Shown: positions 50,342 through 62,321, numbered from the stretch's first letter. The stretch: 64,000 nt of DNA from Paralichthys olivaceus (GCF_024713975.1 NC_091093.1:29908501-29972500), one strand, 5' to 3'. Program-made: numbers and translations. Notes: a model not told the origin generated them from the sequence alone.

Positions 50342-52154
50342 ATGCCTCGGGTGTCGTTCTCCCCTCCCACTCTGTTCCTCCCTCTGCTGGAGCGCCTCCT
50401 CCCCTCCCTCCCCCCGACGCTGCCAGACATGGATGTCCCCCCTCTGTTCCGGCAGCAGTTCATCCTGTCCGGGTATCGTCCCGTGGACTTGTCCTGGCGC
50501 TGTTACGTCCTCAGTCTCTTCCAGCTCCACAACGAGACTCTGAGCGTGTGGAGCCCCCTGCTGGCCGCCGTCTACATGCTCACGAGGTTCCTGATGTTCG
50601 CCGTCCTGCAAGGGGGGGTACTGACACCGTCCTGTACTGTTTGTTTGGCCTCCTCGGGTTTGACCGCCACGTGTGTCTGACCTCTTTGACCTCTGACCCC
50701 CTCAGGGGATCCTGGGAGTTCGGCTGCAGGGTCCTGAAGGTCAGGGCTTCTCTGTGGACGCGTCGTCGCTGCCTCTGGTTCTCTACGTCTTCTCTGCTGT
50801 CACGTACCTGAGCTGCAGGTGAGGCAGTGAGTTATTTGTTGCTGCTCACACTGACGTCCCCCGGCAGTTTGTGATTCACGTTAATTCATCGGCTTCATTT
50901 GAGTTTAAAACGGAATGAATGGATCTCAGATCTATTATTGTTTAATCTGCCTCCGTCAGTTACAGATCAACACAACGGTTCATGTTTGAATCTAATGTTC
51001 TCATCATAATGATAATCATTATAATAATAATGTATAAATACAGTAAAATCAGATTAGGAGACTCTCATTAATGCAACATATGTTAAAGTCTGATCGGTGA
51101 AGCTGGATACAGACGTCGATGTGAGGTGACTCTTTAATCTGTGTTTGGTCTCCACCTCCTGACATCAGGCTCCTCAGTGCTCCACATGTTCTCCAGCTGT
51201 TCTGACTGAGCAGCTGTTCACGGACAGAGGCTGATTACAGATGTTCCAGTCATGTGATCTGTCACGACAGAAAGCTGAGATTCAGATTTGCTCGTTGCAG
51301 CGCTGCAGTCCACCTGCTTCGCTCCGAGCAGACGCATCACTCGCTCTTCTACCTGGAATACGTGGGCGTGGCCGTCTACCAGTACGGCTGTGCTCTGGCC
51401 CTGTGTCTCTACAGCTCTGACACCGCCTGGACGCAAAGCATGCTGGGACAGGTCAGTTCACGTGTCTTGCATCCATCCTCATGATGCGTTCAGGTGTCCT
51501 CATGAGGCAGGTTTTTCTGCAGATCTTCCTCCCAGTCGCCGCTGTAGCCTCCTGGCTCTCCTGCGTCGTCTGCTGCTACGCTGAACTTCATTTCCATCGA
51601 CCGTACCCGCGGCTCAGGAGGATCTGCCAGGTGGTCCCGATGGGCGTGGCCTACCTTCTGGTCATCAACCCTGTCACCCACCATCTCGCCAGCCACAGCT
51701 GGATGAACACCTCCACACCTCATCTTCACTTCCTGCAGGTGAAGCTTCCTAGTCAACATATAAACACATCACTTCCTGTTTCCACTGAAGACAACTCCTC
51801 TAAAAGTCAGTGCATGTAAACGCACTTCTATCATTTCTCCACCAGGTGGCGCTACTTCTGCTCTCTGTCTTCTTTTTCTCCTGCCCTGTACCTGAGTGCT
51901 TCTCCCCCGGCCGCTACGACATCATCGGCCACAGCCACCAGCTCTTCCACGTCCTCTTGTCTTTCTGCACGCTTGTCCAGCAGGAGGCGCTGTTCGACGA
52001 CTTCCTGTGGCGGCGGCAGGTGCTAATCAGAGAGTTCGGAGAAGAGCGCCTCCTGCTGGCCTGCGCCTCCTTCCTCGGCCTGACGCTCTGCTGTGTGATG
52101 ACGGCGCTCGCCATGAAGAGAACTCATGTTCAGCTACTAAAAGAGGGACGATAG
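50342..52154 (+). CDS. paqr8: membrane progestin receptor, PAQR8-like
   Basis: Five coding exons: 50342-50617, 50706-50818, 51301-51451, 51523-51738 and 51846-52154, joining in frame to 354 codons, the length of human PAQR8. Family blocks: LFRQQFILSGYRPVDLSW and LFQLHNETLSVW; the helix-2 SAAVHLL with its histidine; YLEYVGVAVYQYG; RPYPRLRRICQVVPMG; FFSCPVPE; and IGHSHQLFHVLLSF with the paired histidines. About seven hydrophobic segments are visible. mPR-beta is a plasma-membrane progestin receptor acting in oocyte maturation. The usual motif-B aspartate (LDY or VDY) is glutamate here, and the WTH after helix 1 is WSP. In mammals the PAQR8 coding region is a single exon, so five coding exons are unusual. 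The IL-17A/F neighbour supports PAQR8 by synteny with human 6p12. Confidence 0.87.
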
Positions 52155-52202
52155 AAGAAGAAGAAGAACTTCAGACGGGATTAATTCATCTTGATCTAGA
52201 AG

Positions 52203-52244
52203 CCGGAAGGTTTGAGTTTGAGTTTGAGTTTGAGTTTGAGTTTG
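52203..52244. repeat. (TTTGAG)n hexamer repeat
   Basis: Six to seven copies of a GTTTGA hexamer 50 bases past the paqr8-like stop codon, within its probable 3' untranslated region. Confidence 0.9.
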
Positions 52245-52845
52245 AATGTTCCCTGAGTTCGTGCTCCAGCTTCTTCTCACAGTCAACACATGCAGGTTGT
52301 TTGGTCGTTCGTCTCTGATCAGCCGGACAGAGACAGAAGAAAAAGACAGAGAGTCAAGATCTGCTCCCTCGAGAACATTCTTCATTAGCTTTACTTCCTG
52401 TCAGTGTGTTTTCTGTAGTTCCGTGTACAGCTCTGTGTATTTATACCTTTATGTTTCCACCCTTCAGTGCTTCCTGTGTTTTAACAGCTCACAGGTGATT
52501 GGTTCGCTCCTGACGAAGAACTCAGGTGACACCGATAGATGATTGTCCAGCTTGAAGTTTCACGGAGGCTGCTCATTGGCTCCAGACGTTCTGGGGTCCA
52601 AAGTTTTATTTTATATTTACGTGGATCTAAAAATAAGTCTAACAAACATCTGCACAGGAAACTGAGAAAAAAAAAAAAAGTTCCTCTTTGAGCTGAAGCG
52701 TAGACGCAGTTATCTCTCTCTCCCAGTTCTCTACCGGCCTCGCTCGGCCAGTCAAGCGGTAAGCGACAGTTGCAGTGTTCGGGCGGAGCCGCAGATAAAG
52801 TGTGAGTTTCAGTTTGAGTTGGACTTTAATAAGAACAGCTTTGTG

Positions 52846-52930
52846 TACTATACTGTGTGTACTATACTGTGTGTACTATACTGTGTGTACTATACTGTGT
52901 GTACTATACTGTGTGTACTATACTGTGTAC
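52846..52930. repeat. 14-bp tandem repeat
   Basis: About six copies of GTGTACTATACTGT. The array lies about 90 bases from the boundary of the inverted il17 exon copy. Confidence 0.9.
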
Positions 52931-53018
52931 TGACAGAAAAAACTATCCGCACACACACAGACTTCGACAAATAAATCTTCTTCCTTCATGTTCTGTAATC
53001 CAACATCATGTCATCATG

Positions 53019-53387
53019 TTCATATTGTGTGTTTTTAATTACACATACACGGAGCGGTCAGAGGATCAAACACAATCACACAAATCAACACAACCAATCG
53101 GCAGATGTTGAATGTTCTCCTCTCTGAGCTGCAGCTTCAGTTCTCGCTGGTTTTGGCCCAGACGCAGGTGCAGCCCACGGCCACCGACATGTACGACGCA
53201 GTGAAGCACAGCGCCCCCCGCTGCCGGTTCAGGACCAGGACGCTCTGGTAGATGGGAACTGACATCAAGCTGTCTTTCTTCGGCCCGGAGCAGAAGACGT
53301 CGATGCACTCGGCCTCCCAGAGGGTGGAGGGCACCCGGTTCTTCACGGTGGACGACCTGAAGACACAGCAGCAGCAGCACAACCGTC
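53019..53387 (-). pseudogene. orphan inverted copy of the il17 gene 2 last exon
   Basis: On the minus strand this 369-bp segment repeats the end of intron 2, exon 3 (53356-53137) and the 3' flank of il17 gene 2. The reading frame is intact and encodes exactly the same residues, ending SVAVGCTCVWAKTSEN and stop. The intron acceptor is also kept. I find no SPW exon or signal-peptide exon on the minus strand between 53388 and about 56800, so it is an isolated exon with no gene of its own. Apart from the 5-bp insertion I see no substitution, so it is either a very recent inverted duplication, homogenised by gene conversion, or an assembly artefact. Confidence 0.9.
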
Positions 53388-56300
53388 AGTTTTCATCACG
53401 CAGTCTGTTTGTCCAGTGGGTGGCGCTAAAGGAAAGATCACGGACTCAGAGCTGGAACGTGATCGGGTTCAGTTAGTCAGAATTTATTTATTACACCTTT
53501 CACAAAAGTTAGTGTCAAAGTCCGTCATGACTCACAGGCAGTTAAACAACTGCACAAAATACTCAGTGTCCGAGATAAAATACTGAATATGATTTTAAAA
53601 AACTACAGACATATATAAAAGTAGATAAAATATGTATATATGGATGAGGTTAGTCGACAGAAGCTAACAGGACACAGCTGACACAACCTATTTTGGTGTT
53701 GCTAGCTTGCTGAACTGTACGAACACGTTGCGTTATTTGGCATCCGTGTTGCTGTTGCCTAGCAACGGCAAACACATATACATATATATATATACGTATA
53801 ACATTTGTGGGTGTGGTCAAATCTTTTGAATGCTTCATTTAATTCCAACCTAATTGCTAATGTTCAGACTCAGACCATGAATGTAACTGCTGAGTTTAAT
53901 GTCATTTAATTAGAAAGAGCGAAGTTTTTAACTTTGAGCCTGACGAGGTCACGTTAGCTCGTAAACTCGTCTGTGTCTCTTGTTGGTGCAGTGAGCTTTT
54001 TAAAGAGAAGAGCATAAAAACCATCAAAGCTTCAGAGCTGAAGCGGCCGGCCACTGTTACGTGATTAACTTCCCATCGTCAAATGTGATCGGGATAGCGC
54101 CACCGTGTGGCCAGTTTCTAAACCAAGCTCAAAAGTGTTTGAGCCATTCAACAGTCTCCGACTCGGTGAGCTGCTTCAAGACCCGAGAACAAAAACACAA
54201 GAGAACAGCAGCGGAGAACGTGTGGAAATAAAACTCTGAATCATAAGATCCATCAGTGTTGACTTTATGGTTTACAAGACAAGAGGAGTGTCTCTGTGTG
54301 TGTGTGTGTGAGTGTGTGTGTGAGTGTGTGTGTGAGTGTGTGTGTGTGTGTGAGTGTGTGTGTGTGAGTGTGTGTGTGCGTGTGTGTCTTTAAGCAGCTC
54401 AAACAGCTCAGTGTTTGTTCAGTCTGTCAATGAGTAAACCTGCTGCAGGAACACCTCCCCACACACACACACACACACACACACACGGTGTCGGAGCTGT
54501 CACAGGTACGTTCACACTTTATTTCTTTGTTCATGTGAAGTTAATCACTCGGTAATAAAATGTATTTTTGACGTTCACACTTCTGTGGGATGTTCTTCAG
54601 TCGCAGGTTGTGATGTCGTTAATGTTGTCGTTATTTACTTTTGAAGAACAAATGAACAGAAGCTACAAACACAACGCACCGTCAGTAGAATCACACGTAT
54701 CTGAGAATCTCCACAGAAAACCTGACGGAGACATTCATGTGAACATGAAATTATAAATGACGCACAGTATTTATTTATGTACAACAATATTATTCTGTTC
54801 TTGTTAATACTGAAGTTTCATATCTCATGAGGTCGTACTGAATATTTTAACAACAGTGGTGAAACTGATCAACCTCTTGATGCTGTCGAACATCAGAGTT
54901 CTGTTCGTTTTACGATTCATTTGTAAACTTTATTAGTTAGATTGTTTTTGCGAAACACAAAGAAGTAAATTGTGATGTGTTGTCACTAATATTTAGGTCC
55001 TCATTGTAAACGTGTGTGTTTGTAATGTTGTGTTCTCTTGTGTTGGTACTTCTGGTCATTAGTGAGTCGTCCTCAAACTCTAGTTTGTGTTTTTATAAAC
55101 TGTCTGTGGTGCAGAGTGAAGTGAGAAAACTTTGTGTTCATCCTGCCTGGTTCATCTGCACTGAATGTTTTTCATCAACTGAAACTGAATTTTCTTTATC
55201 ACTGTTCACGTGTGGTTTTTCTATTTTAATTTTTCCATGATTGTATGAATGTTGTTTTCATGATGGAGACAGAACCCGTCGAAGGTCGGTCCGATCTGGT
55301 GAAATGAAAAACAATTTATCAAAACTAACTTCCGGTCGTCGACCTCGGCTGTAGTTTATCTGAGGACCTAGAAGAGGACAGGCTAGCCTCATCCAAACGA
55401 CACCAAACTCAGCACTGCACTTCAGTGAACCATCAAAAATACACACGTCAGGTGTGAAGACGATAAGTTGAACGGTTTAAAGATATTGTTCCCGCAGACA
55501 GACGGACGGACGTTTGTGGAATAATTAGAGATGAACTAATGAACAAAATATGGACAACACACATTTCAATGTGTTTAATAAACATTGTGTAAAAACTAAA
55601 TCGTGTTTTCATCACACACAGACATGGAAGAGTCAGACAGACAGGACGCTTCATTCTTAAATTATTGACGTAAATGTATCGCAGCTCTCTGGACGTGTTC
55701 GTTTTGTTCAACTGTTGCTGATTCGAATGAGGTTCATGTTCGTGTTTCTTGAAACAGGAAGTAGCGACAGAGCTCAGCGTTGTCTCGTCCGAATCAGATT
55801 CATTTTTCTTCTCTTTATGTAAAGTGTGTTTTTATTTATCACTGAAAACAAAAGACCTCTTGTTCAGTCAGTTCTGTTCATTCACACGTTACTAAACAAC
55901 TTGTCGTGAACTGCTTCCTGGGTTTCCTGTGTTTTGGGATGAAGCTGCAGCTGAAACATGAGTCGTAAACTGTTCACAGGGTTTGAACTTTGACCTCCTG
56001 TAGTCATCAGTCATGTTAATGAGCAGAACTCTACTGAACATTATCAGAGCGTGTGTGAGTCTGCGGTGACTTTTTAGAGACGTCAGTCGTTTCCTCCACA
56101 CGACTCGAAAAAACTCAAACCAAACAGCCTCAAGCACATTTTCTTCTTCAGTCTCATTTCTCACGAGTGTCTGAGTGAGTTTAAAAAAAGGATCATAGTC
56201 ATTTATTCAAACTGGTTTAACTTCTTTACATTTTCAAATATCAAAACGGTTACATCAGCGTGGAAACCTCCGAGCTCAGTCGTCGTTTTGATGAAGTGCA

Positions 56301-56802
56301 AAAGTTTCTGCTGAGAATCAACACACACGTAAACTCATCAATAATATTAGATCAATTAAAACTCCACAGACGATTGATGACTTTTATAAAGACTCACTCT
56401 TTATTCTTATAGTTTGATTCTGGATGATGAAAAACTTAGCTGCAGTGTCGCTTCCATCCACGAAGAAGAGTTCAACATGCATTTCCTCGTGTTGAGCTCC
56501 AGGAGGCGCACTCTGGAGATTGCTCAGAATTTCCGACACAAAACAAAACAAATCTGTGTAGAAACGAGGTGAAGCGGGTTTAATTATTTAAAAATAGAAA
56601 AAATAGAAGCACGGTCTAAATCTCCTGAAACTACAGACGAAGAATCAGAGAGAGAATCTGAACAGTGTCTCAACAAACTCCGCCCAGTGTGTTCAGGTGT
56701 GTCCGAGCAGCGCCGACCACGCCATCAGTAAACTGAAGTTCCTGTCAGTCAGACAGACAGAGAGGTCGCACAGAGGCTGATCGTCACATGACTCACGTCC
56801 TG

Positions 56803-56833
<31 letters not shown>
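53388..56833. other. no confident gene
   Basis: The stretch holds an AT-rich microsatellite near 53775-53800 and GT/GAGT-interrupted runs at 54290-54385. A CA run lies at 54465-54486. Unique AT-rich sequence with short open frames lacking family signals fills the rest. The non-coding first exon of the downstream adaptor gene probably lies somewhere in 54-56.8 kb. I could not place it. Confidence 0.5.
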
Positions 56834-56838
56834 GGATA

Positions 56839-58362
56839 ATGGCGGCAGTCGGAGCCGGGGTCAGCGGGGTCATCGGGTCGTGGTTCCTGCCATCAGGAGT
56901 CGTCGGGTCCCTCCTCCTCCTGCTCCTCCTCTCCATCCTGCTCACGGCTCTGTGCAGCGAGTGCAGCAGGTCTGATGAATCCGAGCGTGTTGTTTGTTTC
57001 TGTCTCTGTGAACACGAGCCGAGAGGAAACACCTCCGAGCCTCAGAACTTCACCGAGAGACGTTCAAACAGAAATCCTGCACCGTGATGCAACGAATCCA
57101 CCAAAAGAATTCTGATCTTTAGTTCAGCCTCAGGTTTCTAACTGAGTTCAACTGGAAGAATCCAAATATCTCAGGATCTAATTCATTTGTACTTTGAGTG
57201 TAAAAAGCTGAATCTTCAGATGTTTCTTGTTAAAACTTTGTTGTTTTTTTTTCTTTCGTTTTCCAGACGTTCGTTTGAGCTTCAAGAATCAGAGAGGGAC
57301 ACAAATCATTCAACTCTCATCAGTGTGGTGAGAGACCTTTGACCTTTGACCTTTGACCTCTGAGCGTTTGTCTGTTAACGTTAAAGACCGAATAGACTGA
57401 ACGTTTGACGTCGTGTTTATCAAAAGGTGAAACTTGAGGAACCTGTGATGGAGAGAGTCAACCCTGTGATCAGCGATATTCAAAACGACGAAAAAGGTGA
57501 GTGAACGTCTGAAAAGATGAACGTGTGAATGTGACTGAGGGGAAAGAGACAGAGACAAAAGTGAAAGTGAAAACCAGCTTTCATTTCTGTGGTTTTCAAT
57601 CTTTAAAACCTGAAACCTGAGAAACTCAGAGACAAGAAAATAACCAGCGACAGATAATTTAACAGATGAGAAGTTTCTCTTAAGGACGAAACAGAAAATC
57701 CAGCAGAAAGTTCACAGAAAAACTGTAGTTGAACTGGTTAAAGTGAACAACGCCCACATTATATCAAGATTAAGGATTAAGATTCCTTTTTATATTAAAT
57801 ATAAACATATTAAATGTATTCGTATATTTTTATTCATTTAAACAACTTTAGAAAACACAGAGACTTTTATTATTAATAAATAGATTTTTCTTTTGAAGGA
57901 GACTCGCTCTCGTTCACCTCCTGGAGGAGCCACCTGGAGGCGCCACCCAACAACCAAGGTCTGTTAAGAATAACCCGCCGTGCTCCCAAGTGCGTTTCAG
58001 GGTTAAAGAAAGCTTTCAGCTAACTGACGGAGCAATGCTGTTGCCGTGGTTACCTGAAGGTTATAACACCTCTGAGTGATCTCATGATTGGTTTCAAATG
58101 ACACCCGACAGCCTCACCCTGTTCCACATTTAAATCAGCTGCAACATGTACACACAGTAACTACATACATGTGAATATGTCTCGTGTGTGTGTGTGTGTG
58201 TGTGTGTGTGCAGATGTTCAGACCAATGGCTGTGCAGCAGTGATGGAAGCGTCTCCTGCTGGTCGTACGTCATCGTCCTGTTTTATAAACTTTTACTTTA
58301 ATTGTTTTTTATTTCAAACACTGAAGCAAAGTAGAAACTACATTACTACATTTCCCATGATG

Positions 58363-58404
<42 letters not shown>

Positions 58405-59824
58405 TAAAGAGTCCAGGGCTGTGGAGGAAAACTCAGTCCAGTTCACGGCGTGGAGGAGCCACCTGAGGGCGCCAGAGCAACAAGGTAGAAATGTGTGTGT
58501 TGGTAGAAAAAGGAACTTAGATCCGCTGCTGATAAATATGAAGGAAACACGTGTTCACAGTTTCAAACCAGTGAAAGTTCAATCTGTGCGTTCAGCAGCA
58601 GCAAGTCACTGTGAAGCAGTTTCACCTGTGTGACAACAGGAAGCGTTCACAGATGAGTTCACACTGAGCGCATGTGACACACTTTCACTTCTACACCAAA
58701 CATTTTCTGGTTCCAGCTTCAAATGAATGATGATGTTGGAAAACCCCGGTGACATCATCATTTGCCACAGTTGGAGCGTTAAGAGCACAAAGTGTTTTCA
58801 GAGAAAACTCTCTTTGTTGTAAACCAAGTTTTTCCGTATTCATTTTTATTTTGCGTTGGACGAATAATTTCCTGTTTTACTTTATAGTTTCTATCGTTAC
58901 GTGTCTCTTACACCTTTACTTCCTTCCTTGTCTTTTGAGTTTGTCTCCTCCGCCCTGATGACTTTCATCTGTGTCCAGTTTTTTTTTCTTGTGCCTTTAT
59001 CCGTTGTTCGGTTTCTGTTTTTCTGAGGTTCGTTCTTTGAGCTGAATCACAAACTGTAAACTTTGAATAACAGAAAGTTTATCGCGTGTGAAAGAAAAGG
59101 AAAAAAAAAAAGAATGAAGGAGAAAGGGAAGAACATGTTTAATAAGATAAAAGCCTGAGTACGGAAAGGAAATAAAGAAAAGTGAGAAACCAACATGTCC
59201 TCATCAACATGTCCTCATCACTGAGTCTCTCAGGGCTGCGTCTTTCAGAAGCTTCAATTAAAGACCCCCCCCCCTCGGCCCATGTGTACTTATACACATC
59301 TGTACACAACTGCAGCTCAGTTACTAAGCTGGTGAAACTCATAATCCTCCCCCTCCTTTGACCTTTGCCCACGAAGGAATCGACTCCTGTGTCCTTTTAC
59401 ATGTGTGTCCAGTTTCCCGTTGTCTCATCGTCCATCCACACGCAGGACGTCTAGAAAAGTCTAATGTTACAAATAAGACTGTTTAAAACTGTGTCTCTCT
59501 GTCTGTACAGATGTGAGCTCCGCCGATTCACACTCAGACCACATCTACCATTCCATCGGAGGAGGGCGGGCGGACGCCAACACGGTGACACCACCGAGGA
59601 CCAATCCTGACCAGGACGGAGGCGGAGACGACACAACGCGCCCCCCCGATGCACCGACGGTGGATTTTAGTGACAGAAATTCAGTTTATGCTCAAGTCAG
59701 CAAGAAGGTGAGACAGGCCCCGCCCCCTGCCCACACAGCTGAGGTGGGACAGGTGAGGGAGACAGAGGAAGGGGAGGAGCCTTTACCTCCGCTGCCTGAC
59801 AGAGAGACGGAGAAGGAGGGATGA
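56839..59824 (+). CDS. palmitoylated transmembrane adaptor (LAT/LIME/PAG type)
   Basis: Seven coding exons: 56839-56969, 57267-57327, 57427-57496, 57899-57958, 58214-58261, 58410-58484 and 59511-59824, joining in frame to 252 codons. Layout: a very short Gly/Val-rich outside part (MAAVGAGVSGVIGSWFLPSG), one Leu-rich transmembrane helix, then LTALCSECSRR, whose CxxC just inside the membrane is the palmitoylation site shared by LAT, LAT2, LIME1 and PAG1. The long tail has two tyrosine motifs, DHIYHSI and NSVYAQVSKK, and a proline-rich EEPLPPLPDR near the end. Such proteins are phosphorylated by Src-family kinases in lymphocytes and recruit SH2 proteins. Tyrosine spacing and YAQVSKK look most like LIME1, but overall identity is low and the name is a guess. 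Exons 4 and 6 both encode an FT(S/A)WRSHL module. Confidence 0.75.
58184..58403. repeat. (GT)n runs directly before exons 5 and 6 of the adaptor gene
   Basis: GT runs at about 58184-58210 and 58367-58401 end within a few bases of the acceptor AG of exons 5 and 6 and take the place of a normal polypyrimidine tract. Confidence 0.85.
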
Positions 59825-60120
59825 TGGAGTGATGGAGTAAGAGGACAGAAAAATGAAAGACCAGAAAGATAAAACATCAGAGACAAAGGATATCAGAATA
59901 AATGATGGACGGATAAGACTTGAAAACACAGACAGACAAATTACAGAAGGTGAACAAAGAAGGATAAATAAAGACAAAGGACGAGGAGGAACCATGAGAG
60001 ATGAAAGACGAGGAGAAGGGATAAAATACAAAGGAGGAGAAGAGACAAATGAAGGACATGAATGGAGGAAAAAAAGACGAGGATGAAGGACACATGAAGG
60101 ACGACAGATGAGACAGAGAC
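59825..60120 (+). other. purine-rich 3' untranslated region of the adaptor gene
   Basis: The plus strand is almost wholly A and G, with many GAC, GGAGGA, AAAGAC and GAGA words. It starts before the stop codon near 59750 and continues about 300 bases. No exact tandem period is visible. Confidence 0.7.
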
Positions 60121-60293
60121 GTGTTAATCACAACTCATTGTAAATATGAACATGGAAAAATGATTCGGTTTAAAAGGGATGAGAGCAGGTTTAATTTAGA
60201 GCCTACATTTCCCATAATGCAAATGTGCAGTGTTTTCATTGGCTGAGGGATCTTAATGTGTAAAGTGGTGGAACGTCCCTTTAAAGAATCACG

Positions 60294-60299
60294 AATAAA
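60294..60299 (+). terminator. AATAAA signal, adaptor gene
   Basis: The first good AATAAA after the stop codon, about 470 bases downstream. Confidence 0.5.
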
Positions 60300-60504
60300 A
60301 ACATTTATAAAACAATCAGTCATAAGATTTATATCATCATGAAACCCATGTCCCAGCTGCTGACTGGGAGGAGGCGGCGTTTATGGCCTAACCTGCAGCG
60401 AGACACCAGGGGGCGATCCAGAGGATTTGGCTTCACTTATGGGAGTTCAGTTCTGTGTGTGTGAGTCAGAGGTCACATGATGCTGCTGTGTCATGAGTCA
60501 GTGT

Positions 60505-60535
<31 letters not shown>

Positions 60536-62290
60536 GTGTAACATCCTGTTGTGATTATCTGACTCAGCAGATCTTTGGGACTGACACGTTCGGCACGTCG
60601 ACCATCATCGTACTTCTCTGACAGACGACACATTTCTTCACGGAGGGTTCGTCAACGTTCACAAACACAAAACCTCGTGGAGGGGAAGTTCGACCACAGT
60701 GAAGGAAAATCAACAAAGCTGCTTTATTTCTTTTTTATCCTCAAAGAACAGTTTGCAACAGATTTTCAAGCAAAAAAATCTGATGGTTCCATCTGAAACA
60801 GTTCAGATCGCTGAGTCTGTCCCAAGTAAAAAAAAAGATTGAAAACACATCAACTCTGCCAAAGATTCATCGTCCGCTCAAACTGACGAGTTTGAAAACG
60901 CTGCTGGACTGAGAGGTCGTCACCGATTCCTCTGCCGTCACATGACCTCTTGTCGTCACCAACAGCTGCTGTTCAGCTCGGTTCTGTGTTTCACAATCCG
61001 TCTTCAGCCGCTCGGTGTGGACGGGGATCAAAGCTCCATGTGTGACAGCTTCATCGAACACTGGACCGTCTGTGATCTGTCCGTCATGTCTGAAGAACTC
61101 TGTGTCCGTTCACTTTTGGCCAAATCGTGAGTCGGTCGGTTTTTGAGGCGTCGCCACAGAAACCGATCGTTGGTGAACGTCTGAGTTAATCAGCCAGTGA
61201 TGTCATCATCAGCTGATCAAACAGAGGCGAACTGCATTCTGGGTGATTTGATCACAAGGTAAATTAACCTAAAACACAGAGGGAGAATACGGTTCACCCC
61301 CGACACACACACACACACACTCACACACACACACACACTCACACACTCACACACATACTCACACACACACACTCACACACACACACTCACACACACACAC
61401 TGATCTGACATTTTAGTAATAATTTCAGGCTGGATAAAAAGAGCTGAGTCAGCTGACGGAGATGGAGAAACACTGATAATCACACGTTACAAATAATAAT
61501 GATAATGTGAGCGACCCACCCACCATCATCACCACGGTGATTTAACGTGATCAGGTGATCAGGTGAGCGCGTGTGGTGTCGCCATCACCACAAGATGGCA
61601 GCGTTCCAATCATAGATGCTTTAGCTTCATCTCCGGGGCTGATGGGGATTTGTCGTCCGTCTTTATTTACAGTCTCATCACAGATTATCAGCGGTTGATC
61701 CTCTCACAGCTGCTCAGTGTGAAGATTCACACTCATTGTTCACTAATCAGGATTAAACTCGACAACAGTAAAACAGGATTAACACAAACACACTCATGAG
61801 ATAATTCTCACAAACTTCACGTCTGTATTTTGTTGCTTTGATTAAATGTCAGTTTTAAATAAGTGTGTCACTTGTTTGAGTCCCGTGTGACTTCACAGTC
61901 AGCAGTGTCAGCACGTACACAACGATGAGATGTGAGCTACGTGCTGACACACACACAACATGCACACACACACACAGGGAGAGAGAGGGCGGTTGAGAGA
62001 GGAAGGATCACAGTGGGTTATGTAATCAGGGCTGATCCCCACCCACAGGCTGCTCTTTGTTATTACTGTTATTACTGCTACACACACACACACACACAGT
62101 TAAAGTACACACACTGACATATAGACATGGAAATACACACACTCACTCATTCTACACACTGACACACACACACACACAGTTAAAGTACACACACTGACAC
62201 AAAGGCATGGTGATACACACATGCTACACACAATAACACTATAGATTTGATATGAAATCATGCAGCTGACACGTGACTACAGGAATCTGT

Positions 62291-62321
<31 letters not shown>

